From CAZLWA01 sp964563165 (lineage in GTDB: Bacteria; CLD3; SB21): a DNA stretch of 64,000 nt. The notes under the pieces were generated by a model. The model did not search any database. It saw only the letters and a list, made by a program, of their open reading frames with translations, and was not told the DNA's origin. The translations under genes were made by a program, and so were the position numbers. The stretch lies in the NCBI GenBank assembly GCA_964563165.1, contig CAZLWA010000068.1:23194-87193 (forward strand), given 5' to 3'. Shown here in pieces: positions 34,489 to 44,129 of the stretch; position 1 is the stretch's first letter, and each line of letters begins with the position of its first letter.

Positions 34489-35334
34489 TTATTTCGGAAC
34501 AATTAATATCGTATTCGGATAGATGCGGCTGGCATCCTCGCCGATGATCGACTTGTTCGCATTGTAAAGTTTGACCCAATCCGAAGGGCTTCCGTAGACC
34601 TGTTGAGAGATGGACTTCAAATCATCGCCGCGGTTGACCCAATACTCATTGAGGCCCTGGGCGCGAGGGATCAGGAACGCCTGATTCGGAAAAATGAGAT
34701 CCGGGTTCTTGATCTGGTCGCGGTTAGCTGAATAGATCTTCATCCACTGGAACGGATCGCTGTACACTTCTTTCTTATTGGCAATGCGCCACAGATAATC
34801 GCCCAGCAACACCGAATAACTATCGTTGGCCGCTTTAGGCGCAGCGTAGTTCTTTCCGCGCTGAGTCAATTGATCGCAGCGGTTCGACAGATCATTTACT
34901 TTATTGTAAATTTCCGTCAATGCATAACGTTTGTCTTTTTTATTGGCATCCACTAACTTCTTCAATGAATCGATCGCAGCGAGGCTCTCTTTCTTATTCA
35001 GGGTTTCGTCGCTGAGTTTTGCGTAGTTACTGATGCTGTTCTCCAGTCCGCTCAATTTCGCCTTCATCGAGTCCACGGCGGCTTTATCCGTTGGGATGGC
35101 GGCGTAGATTTCTTTCCACAATTGCTCGGTTTGCTGATCAACTTGAGTGCCTTCGTCCTTCAGCGATTGAACGGACTTATTGAGGCTGTCGATCTGACGC
35201 TGCAGTTGGCTCTGCTGCTGCGTAATGCCGTTGATTTCATTTTGCCAGTCTTCTTTTTTTACTTTTTGTTCTTGAGCCGCTGCCAGACCGTTCCAAACGA
35301 AGAAGGCGAGGCTAAGAATTAGAACTTTTTTCAT
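34489..35334 (-). CDS. periplasmic LysM protein with coiled coil
   Basis: A 281-residue protein with signal peptide ('AAAQ'), a long coiled-coil segment (about 25-160) and two tandem LysM domains near the C-terminus: 'YSVLLGDYLWRIANK...PNQAFLIPR' (about 175-225) and 'YWVNRGDDLKSIS...PNTILIVPK' (about 230-281). LysM binds the glycan strands of peptidoglycan, so the protein probably tethers something to the cell wall. ATG 35334 has AAGGAG 9 bases upstream; the frame is open above it into the preceding gene. It follows a small coiled-coil lipoprotein by 43 bases, the two forming an operon with a terminator. Confidence 0.88.
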   Translation of the reverse strand: MKKVLILSLAFFVWNGLAAAQEQKVKKEDWQNEINGITQQQSQLQRQIDSLNKSVQSLKDEGTQVDQQTEQLWKEIYAAIPTDKAAVDSMKAKLSGLENSISNYAKLSDETLNKKESLAAIDSLKKLVDANKKDKRYALTEIYNKVNDLSNRCDQLTQRGKNYAAPKAANDSYSVLLGDYLWRIANKKEVYSDPFQWMKIYSANRDQIKNPDLIFPNQAFLIPRAQGLNEYWVNRGDDLKSISQQVYGSPSDWVKLYNANKSIIGEDASRIYPNTILIVPK

Positions 35335-35377
35335 ATTGAGAATCTCCTTAGTGTAATCCAAACGATTTTCCGGCGTC

Positions 35378-35653
35378 TTACTTACCGGCTTTTTCAATCT
35401 CTAGCAGACGTTTCAACACGTCGTCCTTTTCTTTGCGAACCTGGTCCAACTTCTGTTTTTTCTGCTGCAGATCCTGATCGGCTTTCTTTCTGTCGTTCGT
35501 CAATTGGGTAACCTGGCCCTGCATGGATTGTGATTTCGCTTTGCTCTCCTCCAGTTGCTGAAGGTCTTCCTTCGAAGCATATGAAGTGCAGCTTGCGATG
35601 ACCGCCATGGCCAGCAAACCGGCAACGAGCAAAGTTCTCGATCTTACATTCAT
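35378..35653 (-). CDS. small coiled-coil lipoprotein
   Basis: A 91-residue protein with a signal peptide and lipobox 'VIASC' (Cys about residue 22); the remainder is one continuous coiled coil rich in Gln, Lys and Asp ('QSMQGQVTQLTNDRKKADQD'), ending 'EIEKAGK'. This resembles Lpp-type outer-membrane lipoproteins in architecture, though the length and sequence are different. Its partner is the coiled-coil LysM protein encoded just downstream; together they could link the outer membrane to the cell wall (inference). AAGGAG stands 7 bases before ATG 35653. Confidence 0.75.
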   Translation of the reverse strand: MNVRSRTLLVAGLLAMAVIASCTSYASKEDLQQLEESKAKSQSMQGQVTQLTNDRKKADQDLQQKKQKLDQVRKEKDDVLKRLLEIEKAGK

Positions 35654-35804
35654 TGGTTTTCTCCTTAACATGTGATCCGTATGTCTATTACTTTAGGATA
35701 ATTTTCGATTTATCTGACTATTATACTCCTGTTCTAAAGTAATGAATTCAAAATAGAATGTCAACAAAAATTATCACAAAAATCATGGACGCCGGCCGCA
35801 TAAC

Positions 35805-36008
35805 CTATTGATACTTTATGTTGATCACATTCTTAGTATGGCAGTGCCCGCAATGGAACTGCGGGTATGCATCCCGATAATGGACGTCGACCCGATGCCG
35901 CGTACCGCATTGACGGCACCAGTACCGGATGGAAATTTTTTTCTTCCACAGGACACACAGCGTTCGGAAGAAATTGATTCGAAAAGGCGTTGTGGCGGTC
36001 GGCATCAT
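35805..36008 (-). CDS. small zinc-ribbon protein
   Basis: A 67-codon frame whose C-terminal 40 residues show two CxxC pairs ('YWCRQCGTRHR' and 'FHCGHCHTKN'), the four ligands of a zinc ribbon. No function is assigned. The start is uncertain: ATG 36008 lacks a ribosome site and the first 25 residues have unusual composition. It begins 14 bases after the peptidase stop on the same strand, so it may be expressed by read-through of that message. Confidence 0.5.
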   Translation of the reverse strand: MMPTATTPFRINFFRTLCVLWKKKISIRYWCRQCGTRHRVDVHYRDAYPQFHCGHCHTKNVINIKYQ

Positions 36009-36022
36009 CGATTTTTGGTTTC

Positions 36023-39000
36023 TTAGAAATTATGGTCCAACCCGATCACCCAGCGAAATGCCCAGCGATCTTTCGCGGCCAGGAGGCTCGGTTTGCTTAC
36101 CCATACCGGAAAATCCGTCTTTAGGACGTAACGCCCCCACCAGGCCGGAACGGGCAATGCATAACGAAAACCCGCTCCCGCATCCAGCAAAATCAGTTTT
36201 TTGAGATTGTGGAGTTCGGAATTCACATTCCACGCCAGCCCCCCGTCCGCTAACAAATACGGCTCCAGGTGCGAAAAAACCAACAGGTTCTTCGTCGTAA
36301 GTAACGTGACCGGATTTTTAAAAAAGAAATTTACATTGCACGCGAACATACGCCGGCCGGTGATGTTGGCATCCGCATACCCGGTGGCATTGCCGTCCCC
36401 GTCGTAATGCAGGCGGCGCACGCCGTGATCCAGCCAGAGTTGGTTCGGCAGCGTGCCTGCGGAACGATAAAATTTATCATCGAACATTTGCCGCGGCGAC
36501 GCGCCGGCTAAATAAAATTGCTCCTGCACCGGAGCCTCGCCCGAAATATAGCCGCCAAACAACCGAAACTGTAACGACAGGTCATTGCGTTTTAAAATTA
36601 CGGGCAATTGATAACTGAAATAGAATTTTGAAAAATTCCATTCCGAGCCGAACGTCGACCCCTCGAGGGCGGCGGAGGCACGCGCGGAATTAAAAAGACT
36701 CGGCTGAAGCGACCAGGACAACGACCAGACGTTTACGCGTCCTTTCTGCCAGGCAGTGCCCGGCGGCAAGTAGCGTGCATTCAACAATGAACTCGAGCGA
36801 AATCCGAGCGCAAAATCATTAATCGGTGGGCGGTATAGTGTGCGGCTGAACCTGCGATGCGAAAACGTAACGCTATTTTCACTGCGACCGTCAAGCCTCT
36901 CACTGTTCACGGTGACAGTGGTTTGTTTTCCCAAACCGTACAGGGGTGTTTGATACAAAAAATCATAATTCAACTGTGCGCTCTTCACTCCGTAATAAAT
37001 GCCCAGCGCGATGCGGTGCTCATCTGTATCCCATTTGCCGTTGAACTTGTAGCCGATGCGTGCCGCATCGACCGAGTTATACCACAGCGACGGGCGATGT
37101 TCGATCACGTAGGTATCCAGCGTCGGCGCGTAGGCTGCCGGCTTTTGAAAATGCCACGCCAATTTCGGTAAGCCCGTGCGGTTGTTCATACGATGAACAT
37201 CGGCTAAAAGCAGCGACGTATCGATCGCAACGGTTTTTATCTTTTCAGTCAATTGAAGATGCAGCACATACTTCGCCGATACGATATTCCAGACCGGACA
37301 GCGTGTGAAGCCGGCGATATCCGGATCGTCTTCGTGCGCGGGAATGCGATAGGTCAAGGACGAATCATTTTCTAAGGTCACGCAGACATCCAGCGGCATT
37401 TCGACCCCGCCTTTTCGTTCGAAACGAATTTCCGATCCGTATGATTTTTTTTCATGATCCCAGCGTCCGGTGAAATCATAAACCGCATAATCGCACTGTT
37501 TTGTCGTATTCAGCCATTCCTCGAAAAGCCAATCCAGCTGCGTATGCGTCTCCTGTTCAAAGAACCGCTTCATATCTTCGCTCGTCACATGATGGCGGTT
37601 CCATTCCGAAAAATATTTCCGCATCACGTCGTCAAACTTTTGTTTGCCGAAATAATATTCCAGAGCAAACATGAAAATTTCGCCTTTGTAGTAGACCGAA
37701 TAATTGTACGAACGGTCGCTTGAAAAAAAATCGGAAGCGGTCAGGATCTTTTCTTCAAAACCCTGCCTTGCCCACGATTCATAACCGACAAACGTATTGA
37801 CACGCGCATCTTCTTTGGGATACCATTTCCGTTTGAACGGCGTTTCATATTCGATATTCGCGTATCGTCCGAACAGGGATTCCATTAATCGCGTCGTGTA
37901 GTAGGACGCAATCCCCTCGTCCATCCACGCTTCCCGCGTTTCATCATTCGCAAGCATGCCGTAAAACCAATTATGCGCCATTTCATGCGCGGTCACGCTG
38001 GCGAGACTGAATCGTCCGCGGCGGCCGGTGATAAAGACGATGTTCGGATATTCCATACCGCCATCCCCCGCCTGTGCAATGGTGAAATCACGGTAGGGAT
38101 ACGGTCCAACATACTGTGTCAAATATTTCAAAATTTGCACGGCCCATGATTTCATTTCCTGCCATTGTCCGGCAACCTCGGGAAGATACAATAAATTAAT
38201 GCGCACGCCGTTGTATGCGACCGAATCATAGATATATTCCGTGTCGGCGCACCAGGCGAAATCGTGAATTGCGTCGGCATGGAACCGCCACGTGCGTTTC
38301 GAGCTCTCCGCGTGCGCCTGCCGCAGCCATTTAGAATGGGCAAGGATCTCTTCCGTTTGGCCGGTGTCTGACGCCGCGGGATTACTTTCCGGAATGAGCC
38401 GGTCGCCGGCCGTCGAATCTGCGTTCCTGTTCATCATATCGCCCGGACTCGCGGCATTCTGCAAGACCCCGCTCGCACCGACCATGTAAGGTTCCGGCAA
38501 TGTGATACTCACATCGAAGGTCGCAAATTCTCCGTAAAACTCACGCCCCAAATAATAATTCTTATGCCATCCCTGCCGGTCGTACACGCAAACTTTCGGG
38601 TACCACTGTGCCATGGAATAATCCACGCCTTCCCGGTTCTGTCGGCCCATTCGCCGAATGAGCACCGGTATCTTTTCTATAAAATCCAATGAAATCGTCT
38701 GATTCGCTTCCGGTGGAATAGGCCTGGCAAGAAGGATTTCTAAAATGGTGTCATCCACTCTGTGGATTAGTCGGTTGCCGTCCGCGTCGGCAATGTTACT
38801 GACATGCGTGTAACCCAGCAAGTCGTCGCGCAGGTACGAAATGAGGCTGCCGCCGTAGAAGAAGTCCCTTTCGTTTTGATACCATTCCATGAGGCTGTTT
38901 TTCTTGAAGGCATTCACGTAGAGATGCATATACAGAACCCGGAGGGTATCGGGCGAATGATTTACATAGTTGAAAATTTCCTTGCCGTAAATCAGGTTGT

Positions 39001-39130
39001 ACTCCGTATCCAGTTCCACGTCCATCGTGTAGTGCACCTGCTGCTGCCACGAAGGTCGGTGCGTTTGAGAAAAAAGATAACCCTGCAGTAATGCCAACGG
39101 AAGAATCATTCTTATGAATCGTGCTTTCAT
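36023..39130 (-). CDS. M1-family metallopeptidase with C-terminal barrel-like region
   Basis: A 1035-residue exported protein with a signal peptide ('LFSQ'). The gluzincin motif 'HEMAHNW' (about 380) and the third zinc ligand Glu in 'WMDEGIASYYTT' (about 402) place it in peptidase family M1, and 'GGMEYPNIVFITG' supplies the exopeptidase-type GxMEN-like segment. The last 350 residues alternate hydrophobic and polar strands, with a final 'VIGLDHNF', consistent with an outer-membrane beta barrel, so the enzyme may sit on the cell surface and degrade peptides there. ATG 39130 is preferred: it begins the signal peptide, and the longer frame runs through a terminator. A zinc-ribbon gene follows. 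Confidence 0.85.
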   Translation of the reverse strand: MKARFIRMILPLALLQGYLFSQTHRPSWQQQVHYTMDVELDTEYNLIYGKEIFNYVNHSPDTLRVLYMHLYVNAFKKNSLMEWYQNERDFFYGGSLISYLRDDLLGYTHVSNIADADGNRLIHRVDDTILEILLARPIPPEANQTISLDFIEKIPVLIRRMGRQNREGVDYSMAQWYPKVCVYDRQGWHKNYYLGREFYGEFATFDVSITLPEPYMVGASGVLQNAASPGDMMNRNADSTAGDRLIPESNPAASDTGQTEEILAHSKWLRQAHAESSKRTWRFHADAIHDFAWCADTEYIYDSVAYNGVRINLLYLPEVAGQWQEMKSWAVQILKYLTQYVGPYPYRDFTIAQAGDGGMEYPNIVFITGRRGRFSLASVTAHEMAHNWFYGMLANDETREAWMDEGIASYYTTRLMESLFGRYANIEYETPFKRKWYPKEDARVNTFVGYESWARQGFEEKILTASDFFSSDRSYNYSVYYKGEIFMFALEYYFGKQKFDDVMRKYFSEWNRHHVTSEDMKRFFEQETHTQLDWLFEEWLNTTKQCDYAVYDFTGRWDHEKKSYGSEIRFERKGGVEMPLDVCVTLENDSSLTYRIPAHEDDPDIAGFTRCPVWNIVSAKYVLHLQLTEKIKTVAIDTSLLLADVHRMNNRTGLPKLAWHFQKPAAYAPTLDTYVIEHRPSLWYNSVDAARIGYKFNGKWDTDEHRIALGIYYGVKSAQLNYDFLYQTPLYGLGKQTTVTVNSERLDGRSENSVTFSHRRFSRTLYRPPINDFALGFRSSSLLNARYLPPGTAWQKGRVNVWSLSWSLQPSLFNSARASAALEGSTFGSEWNFSKFYFSYQLPVILKRNDLSLQFRLFGGYISGEAPVQEQFYLAGASPRQMFDDKFYRSAGTLPNQLWLDHGVRRLHYDGDGNATGYADANITGRRMFACNVNFFFKNPVTLLTTKNLLVFSHLEPYLLADGGLAWNVNSELHNLKKLILLDAGAGFRYALPVPAWWGRYVLKTDFPVWVSKPSLLAAKDRWAFRWVIGLDHNF

Positions 39131-39140
39131 AGAGGGCAAT

Positions 39141-39174
39141 AAAAAAAGTCTCCCGAACCATCGGAAGACTTTTA
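39141..39174 (-). terminator. Rho-independent terminator of the STAS gene
   Basis: On the minus strand a 13-bp stem (AAAAGTCTTCCGA / TCGGGAGACTTTT, one G-T pair) with a 4-base loop is followed by a T-run. It lies between the STAS gene stop (39203) and the M1 peptidase start (39130), so the peptidase must have read-through or a promoter within the hairpin region. Confidence 0.85.
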
Positions 39175-39202
39175 TATTTTTAAAAAAAACGTTTAACAAA
39201 AT

Positions 39203-39925
39203 TTATTTTTGTTTTGCTGAATAATTATACCGGTACTCCTTCGTATGCAGATTCAATTCCTTAAGTTTCTTACGGATTTCAAACCAGCCCAGATGCGTGT
39301 AATGAAAATCGGAAGTGTTCAGTATTTTCTTAATTTGCCAGGCGCCGAAATGAGGGTGTTTTTTCACGGCGAGCTGAATGCGCTCATCCACCGTCATCTC
39401 GCCGACATCGGCCTCCCGCTCGGGTTCCTTTTTCCTCACCTCAATTTTTTCCTCGACCATGGATACCACCGGTTTGGACGTGGCTGTGACGGGCATTGGC
39501 GTGGGCGCCGTCTCGTGGACCGGCGTGGTGTCTTTGGCTCTCGGCACGGCGGCCAGAGATCCTCCGGATTCTTTCACAAACGCGTCCACGGCATCATCAA
39601 CCGTGTCGTAGGCTTTTAATATGTAATGGAATTCAAGCAATTCAAACACTTCATAAACTTCCGGGATCATGCGGACCAATTTCAAATCGCCGTTATTTTC
39701 CTTAATGCCCTTGATCTCGCTGATAAAAATACCCCAACCTGCGGAACTGATGTAATCCACATCGCCCAAATCAACGATGATCCGGTGCTGGTTCTTTTTC
39801 AACAGCGAACCCAGCGCCCTTTCCAATTCCGAAGACGTTGTCGTATCGATATACCCGCCGACCTTAATGACACCGATATTATCGCCCGGTCCGGTATATT
39901 TAATGGTCGTTTGAATTCCCTCCAT
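39203..39925 (-). CDS. STAS-domain protein with C-terminal helical domain
   Basis: A 240-residue protein. Residues 1-110 are a STAS domain with the phosphorylatable Ser in 'DVDYISSAGWG', as in anti-sigma-factor antagonists (SpoIIAA/RsbV class), which bind and sequester anti-sigma kinases. A flexible Pro/Thr-rich linker follows, then a distinct C-terminal domain (about 178-240, 'ERIQLAVKKHPHFGAWQIK', 'TKEYRYNYSAK') that looks like a winged helix or helix-turn-helix. The combination could connect a phosphorylation-controlled partner switch to DNA or another target (inference). No anti-sigma kinase gene is adjacent. Confidence 0.88.
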   Translation of the reverse strand: MEGIQTTIKYTGPGDNIGVIKVGGYIDTTTSSELERALGSLLKKNQHRIIVDLGDVDYISSAGWGIFISEIKGIKENNGDLKLVRMIPEVYEVFELLEFHYILKAYDTVDDAVDAFVKESGGSLAAVPRAKDTTPVHETAPTPMPVTATSKPVVSMVEEKIEVRKKEPEREADVGEMTVDERIQLAVKKHPHFGAWQIKKILNTSDFHYTHLGWFEIRKKLKELNLHTKEYRYNYSAKQK

Positions 39926-40190
39926 GGTAGCGTGTCTCCTGTTTGCTTTTTTTAGAAACTATTTATCGATTGCTATGGTCAGCGGTGATGCTAAAGGATG
40001 TTTTTACCAATATTTTATAAGTTAATGGAATTATGATAAAGACGCAAGGTTTTTATTGAGGGTTGCTGAAAAAATATTTTCTCACCGGTGCGCAAAACTT
40101 TCCATTTGTCTTTTCAGAAAAAATTCAGTATCTTCTCCCTATTAATTTTTTCAATTCATTCCCGCGTCTTTTTCTTTCAGGGGTTGATGC

Positions 40191-41195
40191 ATGTCTGAAT
40201 TACGCAAGGATCCGATCGTAAGCCGTTGGGTGATCATTTCCGAAGAACGGGGAAAACGGCCGTCCGATTTTGCACCGGATGAAAATAAGAAGAAAAGCGG
40301 GCACTGTCCTTTTTGCGAGGGTCACGAACATCACACACCGCCGGAAATTCTGGCCTACCGGCACGGTCAGTCGGAACGCAATAAACCGGGTTGGTTCTTG
40401 CGCGTCGTTCCCAACAAGTTTCCCGCACTGCAAATTGAAGGTGAACTCAGCCCGTCCGGCGAAGGCGTGTTTGACAGGATGCACGGCGTCGGCGCGCACG
40501 AAGTGATCATTGAAACGCCCGATCATCAAAAAGATCTGACGGATCTCCAGAGCGGAGAATTTCAAAAAATTTTTTGCGCCTACCGCGATCGCATCACGGA
40601 TCTGAAAAGAGACACCCGCTTCAAATATATTTTGATTTTTAAAAATCACGGCTCCGCTGCAGGCGCCACAGTTGAACATACGCATTCTCAGCTGATTGCG
40701 ACGCCGGTCATTCCCAGAACCATCGCCGAGGAATTGCAGGGCGCAAAAAATCACTACGACATCAAAGAACGCTGTGTGTTTTGCGATATGATTCGCCAGG
40801 AAATGACCGATACCCGACGCCGGGTCGCGGAAAATGAAAAATTCATTGCCCTTGAGCCTTTTGCGGCGCGGTTTCCGTTTGAGACCTGGATTTTGCCGAA
40901 GCATCATCAATCGCATTTTGAGGAAGAACCGGAATCCCATTATTCTTTTCTCGCGGATATTTTTCTGGAAACGTTAAAACGCCTGCATATCGCACTGGAC
41001 AATCCTCCTTATAATTACGTGTTGCACACTTCCCCGGTGAATCAAAAAGACGATGCGAATACGTATCACTGGCACATTGAAATCATGCCGAAACTGACCA
41101 AAATCGCGGGCTTCGAATGGGGCAGCGGCTTTTTTATAAACCCGACTCCCCCCGAGCAGGCGGCGGAGTATTTGAAACAAATCAAAATACATTGA
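40191..41195 (+). CDS. galT: galactose-1-phosphate uridylyltransferase
   Basis: A 334-residue Leloir-pathway enzyme that transfers UMP between UDP-glucose and galactose-1-phosphate. The zinc ligands begin with 'CPFCEGHEHHTP' (about 38-49); the nucleophilic-His region appears as 'EHTHSQLIATP' (about 161) and 'YHWHIEIMP' (about 293). It is cytoplasmic. An intergenic region of 265 bases precedes it, and a glycogen-synthase-like gene follows after 27 bases on the same strand, consistent with shared sugar metabolism. Confidence 0.92.
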   Translation: MSELRKDPIVSRWVIISEERGKRPSDFAPDENKKKSGHCPFCEGHEHHTPPEILAYRHGQSERNKPGWFLRVVPNKFPALQIEGELSPSGEGVFDRMHGVGAHEVIIETPDHQKDLTDLQSGEFQKIFCAYRDRITDLKRDTRFKYILIFKNHGSAAGATVEHTHSQLIATPVIPRTIAEELQGAKNHYDIKERCVFCDMIRQEMTDTRRRVAENEKFIALEPFAARFPFETWILPKHHQSHFEEEPESHYSFLADIFLETLKRLHIALDNPPYNYVLHTSPVNQKDDANTYHWHIEIMPKLTKIAGFEWGSGFFINPTPPEQAAEYLKQIKIH

Positions 41196-41222
41196 CCAAT
41201 CGGAACCAGGAGTGTTGTCGGT

Positions 41223-42689
41223 ATGAAAAAATATAAAATATTTTTTGTCTCTGCGGAAATTTATCCGTTCGTCAAGGACGGCCGCGGCGCGGAATTCGCC
41301 GGCTCGCTTCCGACCTATTTGCAGGCGTTGGGCCATGAAGTACGCGTGCTCATGCCCAAATACAGTTTGATCAATGAGCGCAAGCATATCATCCGCGACA
41401 TTATCCGCTTGAAGGATATTCCCGTCACCATGCATAACGGCGAGCTCGTGATTTCGGTCAAATCCGGGTTCATTCCCGAGAGCAAAACGCAGATTTATTT
41501 TGCCGATTGTGAAAAATACTATAAGCGGGCCGATATGTTCCGTGACCGCCGGACCGGTGAATATTTCAAAGACAACGATGAGCGCTTTACATTTTTGGCC
41601 AAGATCGCCATTGCCACATTGAAAACGCTGGGATGGCAGCCGGATATCGTGCACTGCTGCGACTGGCCGACGGGCCTGCTGCCGGCTATGATCCGTGAAG
41701 AACAGAAAAAAAATAATTTCTTCAAGAAAAGCATCGTGGCATTTTCCATCAACCGCATGAACGAGACCGGATCGTTTGACCGGCCGAGTTTTGAAAAAAC
41801 AACGCTATCGGAAAAAGTGATTGACAAAGAGAAATGTTTACATAAGAACAAATTGAGTTTGTTGAAAACCGCGCTTGCGTATTCCGACTGCGTCACGATT
41901 CCTTTCACCCACAAGCATCTTAAGAGCCTGTCGAAGCCGGCCAACGATTTCGAGCAAATCATCGCGTCGAATAAAACGTTGTATGACGTACCCTTCGGCG
42001 GGGATCACAACCTCTGGAATCCGTTTAACAATAATTCGCTGTATAAGTCTTATTCCGTCGAAAAATTCGACCGGAAGCAGACGAACAAAGAAGGTTTTTT
42101 GGAAGACAAGCGCAGCAATTTTGTTCCCGAAAAACTGACGGTCGGCATTCTCGCGGAGGATTTTGAAAGCCAGCAGAAAGCGATCGCGCCTTTCCTGAAA
42201 GCCGTCAAAGACATTCCGCTTCAGATCTTTATTTTGGCAAACGAAAATCCCGAGTCCTTTGCGGCGGTCAAGAACTTAATTGTAAAAAATGAGCTGCACA
42301 CCGTTTTCTGCATGCAGGATCCCAGCGATCAATTTCGTCATAATTTCTTTGCCGTCTGTGATGTATTCTACATTCCCCCGACGGAGGCGTTCAGCGATTT
42401 ATACTATTTAGACGGTATTCACTACGGCGCCGTGCCTGTGATTTCTAAAGACAGCCCGGTCGCCCATCTATTCGATCCGATCAAAGAAAAAAGTTTCGCC
42501 GGCGACGCCTTCGTGTTTTCAGACGAAACCGATCTCGCAAAGAAGCTGCAGGCGGCCGCTCAAATGTTCGCTGAAAGAGAAAAATGGGATACGATCGTGA
42601 AGAGGATGATGAAAAAAGATCTGAGCTGGAATTTATACACTCCGCAATTTGTAAAGATCTACGAGCGCGCGCTGAGCAAAGTGCGATAG
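41223..42689 (+). CDS. glycogen-synthase-like GT5 protein with altered motifs
   Basis: A 488-residue protein aligned over its length with bacterial glycogen synthase GlgA, which extends alpha-1,4-glucan from ADP-glucose. The opening 'FVSAEIYPFVKDGRGAEF' replaces the 'KxGGLADV' ADP-glucose loop, the usual 'TIHN' is 'AFSINRM', and 'DVPFGGDHNLWNPF' replaces 'NGIDxxxWxP'. The C-terminal donor-site region also deviates ('PPTEAFSDLYYLDGIHYG'). It may have changed donor or be a non-catalytic subunit. It follows galT by 27 bases. Confidence 0.8.
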   Translation: MKKYKIFFVSAEIYPFVKDGRGAEFAGSLPTYLQALGHEVRVLMPKYSLINERKHIIRDIIRLKDIPVTMHNGELVISVKSGFIPESKTQIYFADCEKYYKRADMFRDRRTGEYFKDNDERFTFLAKIAIATLKTLGWQPDIVHCCDWPTGLLPAMIREEQKKNNFFKKSIVAFSINRMNETGSFDRPSFEKTTLSEKVIDKEKCLHKNKLSLLKTALAYSDCVTIPFTHKHLKSLSKPANDFEQIIASNKTLYDVPFGGDHNLWNPFNNNSLYKSYSVEKFDRKQTNKEGFLEDKRSNFVPEKLTVGILAEDFESQQKAIAPFLKAVKDIPLQIFILANENPESFAAVKNLIVKNELHTVFCMQDPSDQFRHNFFAVCDVFYIPPTEAFSDLYYLDGIHYGAVPVISKDSPVAHLFDPIKEKSFAGDAFVFSDETDLAKKLQAAAQMFAEREKWDTIVKRMMKKDLSWNLYTPQFVKIYERALSKVR

Positions 42690-42751
42690 CCATCCTGCCC
42701 GGCTCGCGGACTGACGAAAATAAACCATATCCAAAATTCAATGGAGAGAGC

Positions 42752-44125
42752 ATGAAAACTGTTTTTTCCGTCCTTATTATTTTCCTGCTGGTACCGGGTT
42801 GTGCGAAAAAGAGCGGAAATTCCCGGATTGCAGTTTCCGTCAGTGATTCAGACAATAAAACGATGAAAGATATCACGGCGATTCTTCATTCCGTGACGGG
42901 CAAGAAAAATGACCGGGATGTTTTTGAATTTGAGAATATTCCAGCCGGTTTTTACGATCTGGACATTATTCATAACGGCCGTGACACGTTTCGTATCAAG
43001 GATCTCACGGTCGTGGAGAAGGTGGCGATTTCCATTGACGTCGATTTTCCCGATTCGCTCGTATCCGGGTCAAAACGTATCGACGTAGATCCGTGGCAGA
43101 CTCATGTTTCCGCGGAACAACTTCCGGACATAACAGAGGAAGTGGTTGTCGAACAGCCGACCGAATCCACAGAATCTAAAGTGCCGTCGGCTTCCTCCAG
43201 AGCTGAGAAATTTAAGAGAGCTGAGAGAATTAGGGCGAAGGCAAGGGCAAACGCCGCCGCGGCAAAAGCGGCAGCCGGAGGCGAAAGAAGTTCGAGAAGG
43301 AGATACTCCAATATTGATTGGAGGACTGCGAATGCCTCAGCGGTCAGAGCTGCAAAATTTTGCATATCCAATGCAGATTTACAGGCTCAATATGTTCTAT
43401 TGGCATGTTTTGTGGATGATTCCAGCGGTTTTCCGACCGGCCATCGGGAGATCCATTCAAGAGATACGACGGTCATACCTGAAGGAAATCTGGCCAGGAT
43501 TTTCGCCGTTGAAAAAACACAATATCAGGTTGGAATTATCGGTACCGACGGGTCGAATGAAGAAAGAAAATTTTTTGAATCGACTGCTGTTATCTCCTCC
43601 CGTTTCAAAATATATCCACCCCAGTCTGACGAGTCTGCTTGCACGTCGTTTGCCATTTTGAATATTGACAGCAGCGGAATTCAGGCGATCCATGATCAAG
43701 AAATTGCTACGGATGAGATTGAAATCGTCAATCTGAAAGATTACCCTGAGTACGAAATTGTCGCTTATCTGCAATCACCCGCTTCTAAAACCTACGCATT
43801 TTTGCATGAGGATCGGGTACTCCATTATGAGAGGTTTTCCGACTGCCGGATCTATGCCGTTAAGAAGTCGGAATTGAAAGGGAGCTCTATCGAGCAGGCA
43901 AAATCACATCTTATTCCAAGTTCCTTGGATCTGGTAAGTAGGGAAGTACGGATGAAGCTTGAAGGTAAGTACAGACGCATAGAGACCTACGCCTACGCAT
44001 TGGTCGCAGATCATCAAAAGACAACCTTGCGCATCGTCAGCATTGAAAGCGGCGAACTAAAATTGGAAAGAATCAAGGCCGTGTACCATTATCCTGACGG
44101 CAAGATGATTGAAAGGTTAAGGTGA
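42752..44125 (+). CDS. lipoprotein of unknown function
   Basis: A 457-residue lipoprotein: signal peptide and lipobox 'VPGC' (Cys about residue 15), then two beta-rich parts separated by a strongly charged Ala/Arg/Lys helix (about 150-185, 'AEKFKRAERIRAKARANAAA'). An early segment ('IPAGFYDLDIIHNGRDTFRI') resembles carboxypeptidase-regulatory-like beta sandwiches. No catalytic motif is recognised. ATG 42752 follows GGAGAGAG; the frame is open further up into the previous gene but without signal. It is followed after 4 bases by a single-pass membrane protein, so the two are probably one system. Confidence 0.65.
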   Translation: MKTVFSVLIIFLLVPGCAKKSGNSRIAVSVSDSDNKTMKDITAILHSVTGKKNDRDVFEFENIPAGFYDLDIIHNGRDTFRIKDLTVVEKVAISIDVDFPDSLVSGSKRIDVDPWQTHVSAEQLPDITEEVVVEQPTESTESKVPSASSRAEKFKRAERIRAKARANAAAAKAAAGGERSSRRRYSNIDWRTANASAVRAAKFCISNADLQAQYVLLACFVDDSSGFPTGHREIHSRDTTVIPEGNLARIFAVEKTQYQVGIIGTDGSNEERKFFESTAVISSRFKIYPPQSDESACTSFAILNIDSSGIQAIHDQEIATDEIEIVNLKDYPEYEIVAYLQSPASKTYAFLHEDRVLHYERFSDCRIYAVKKSELKGSSIEQAKSHLIPSSLDLVSREVRMKLEGKYRRIETYAYALVADHQKTTLRIVSIESGELKLERIKAVYHYPDGKMIERLR

Positions 44126-44129
44126 GACT

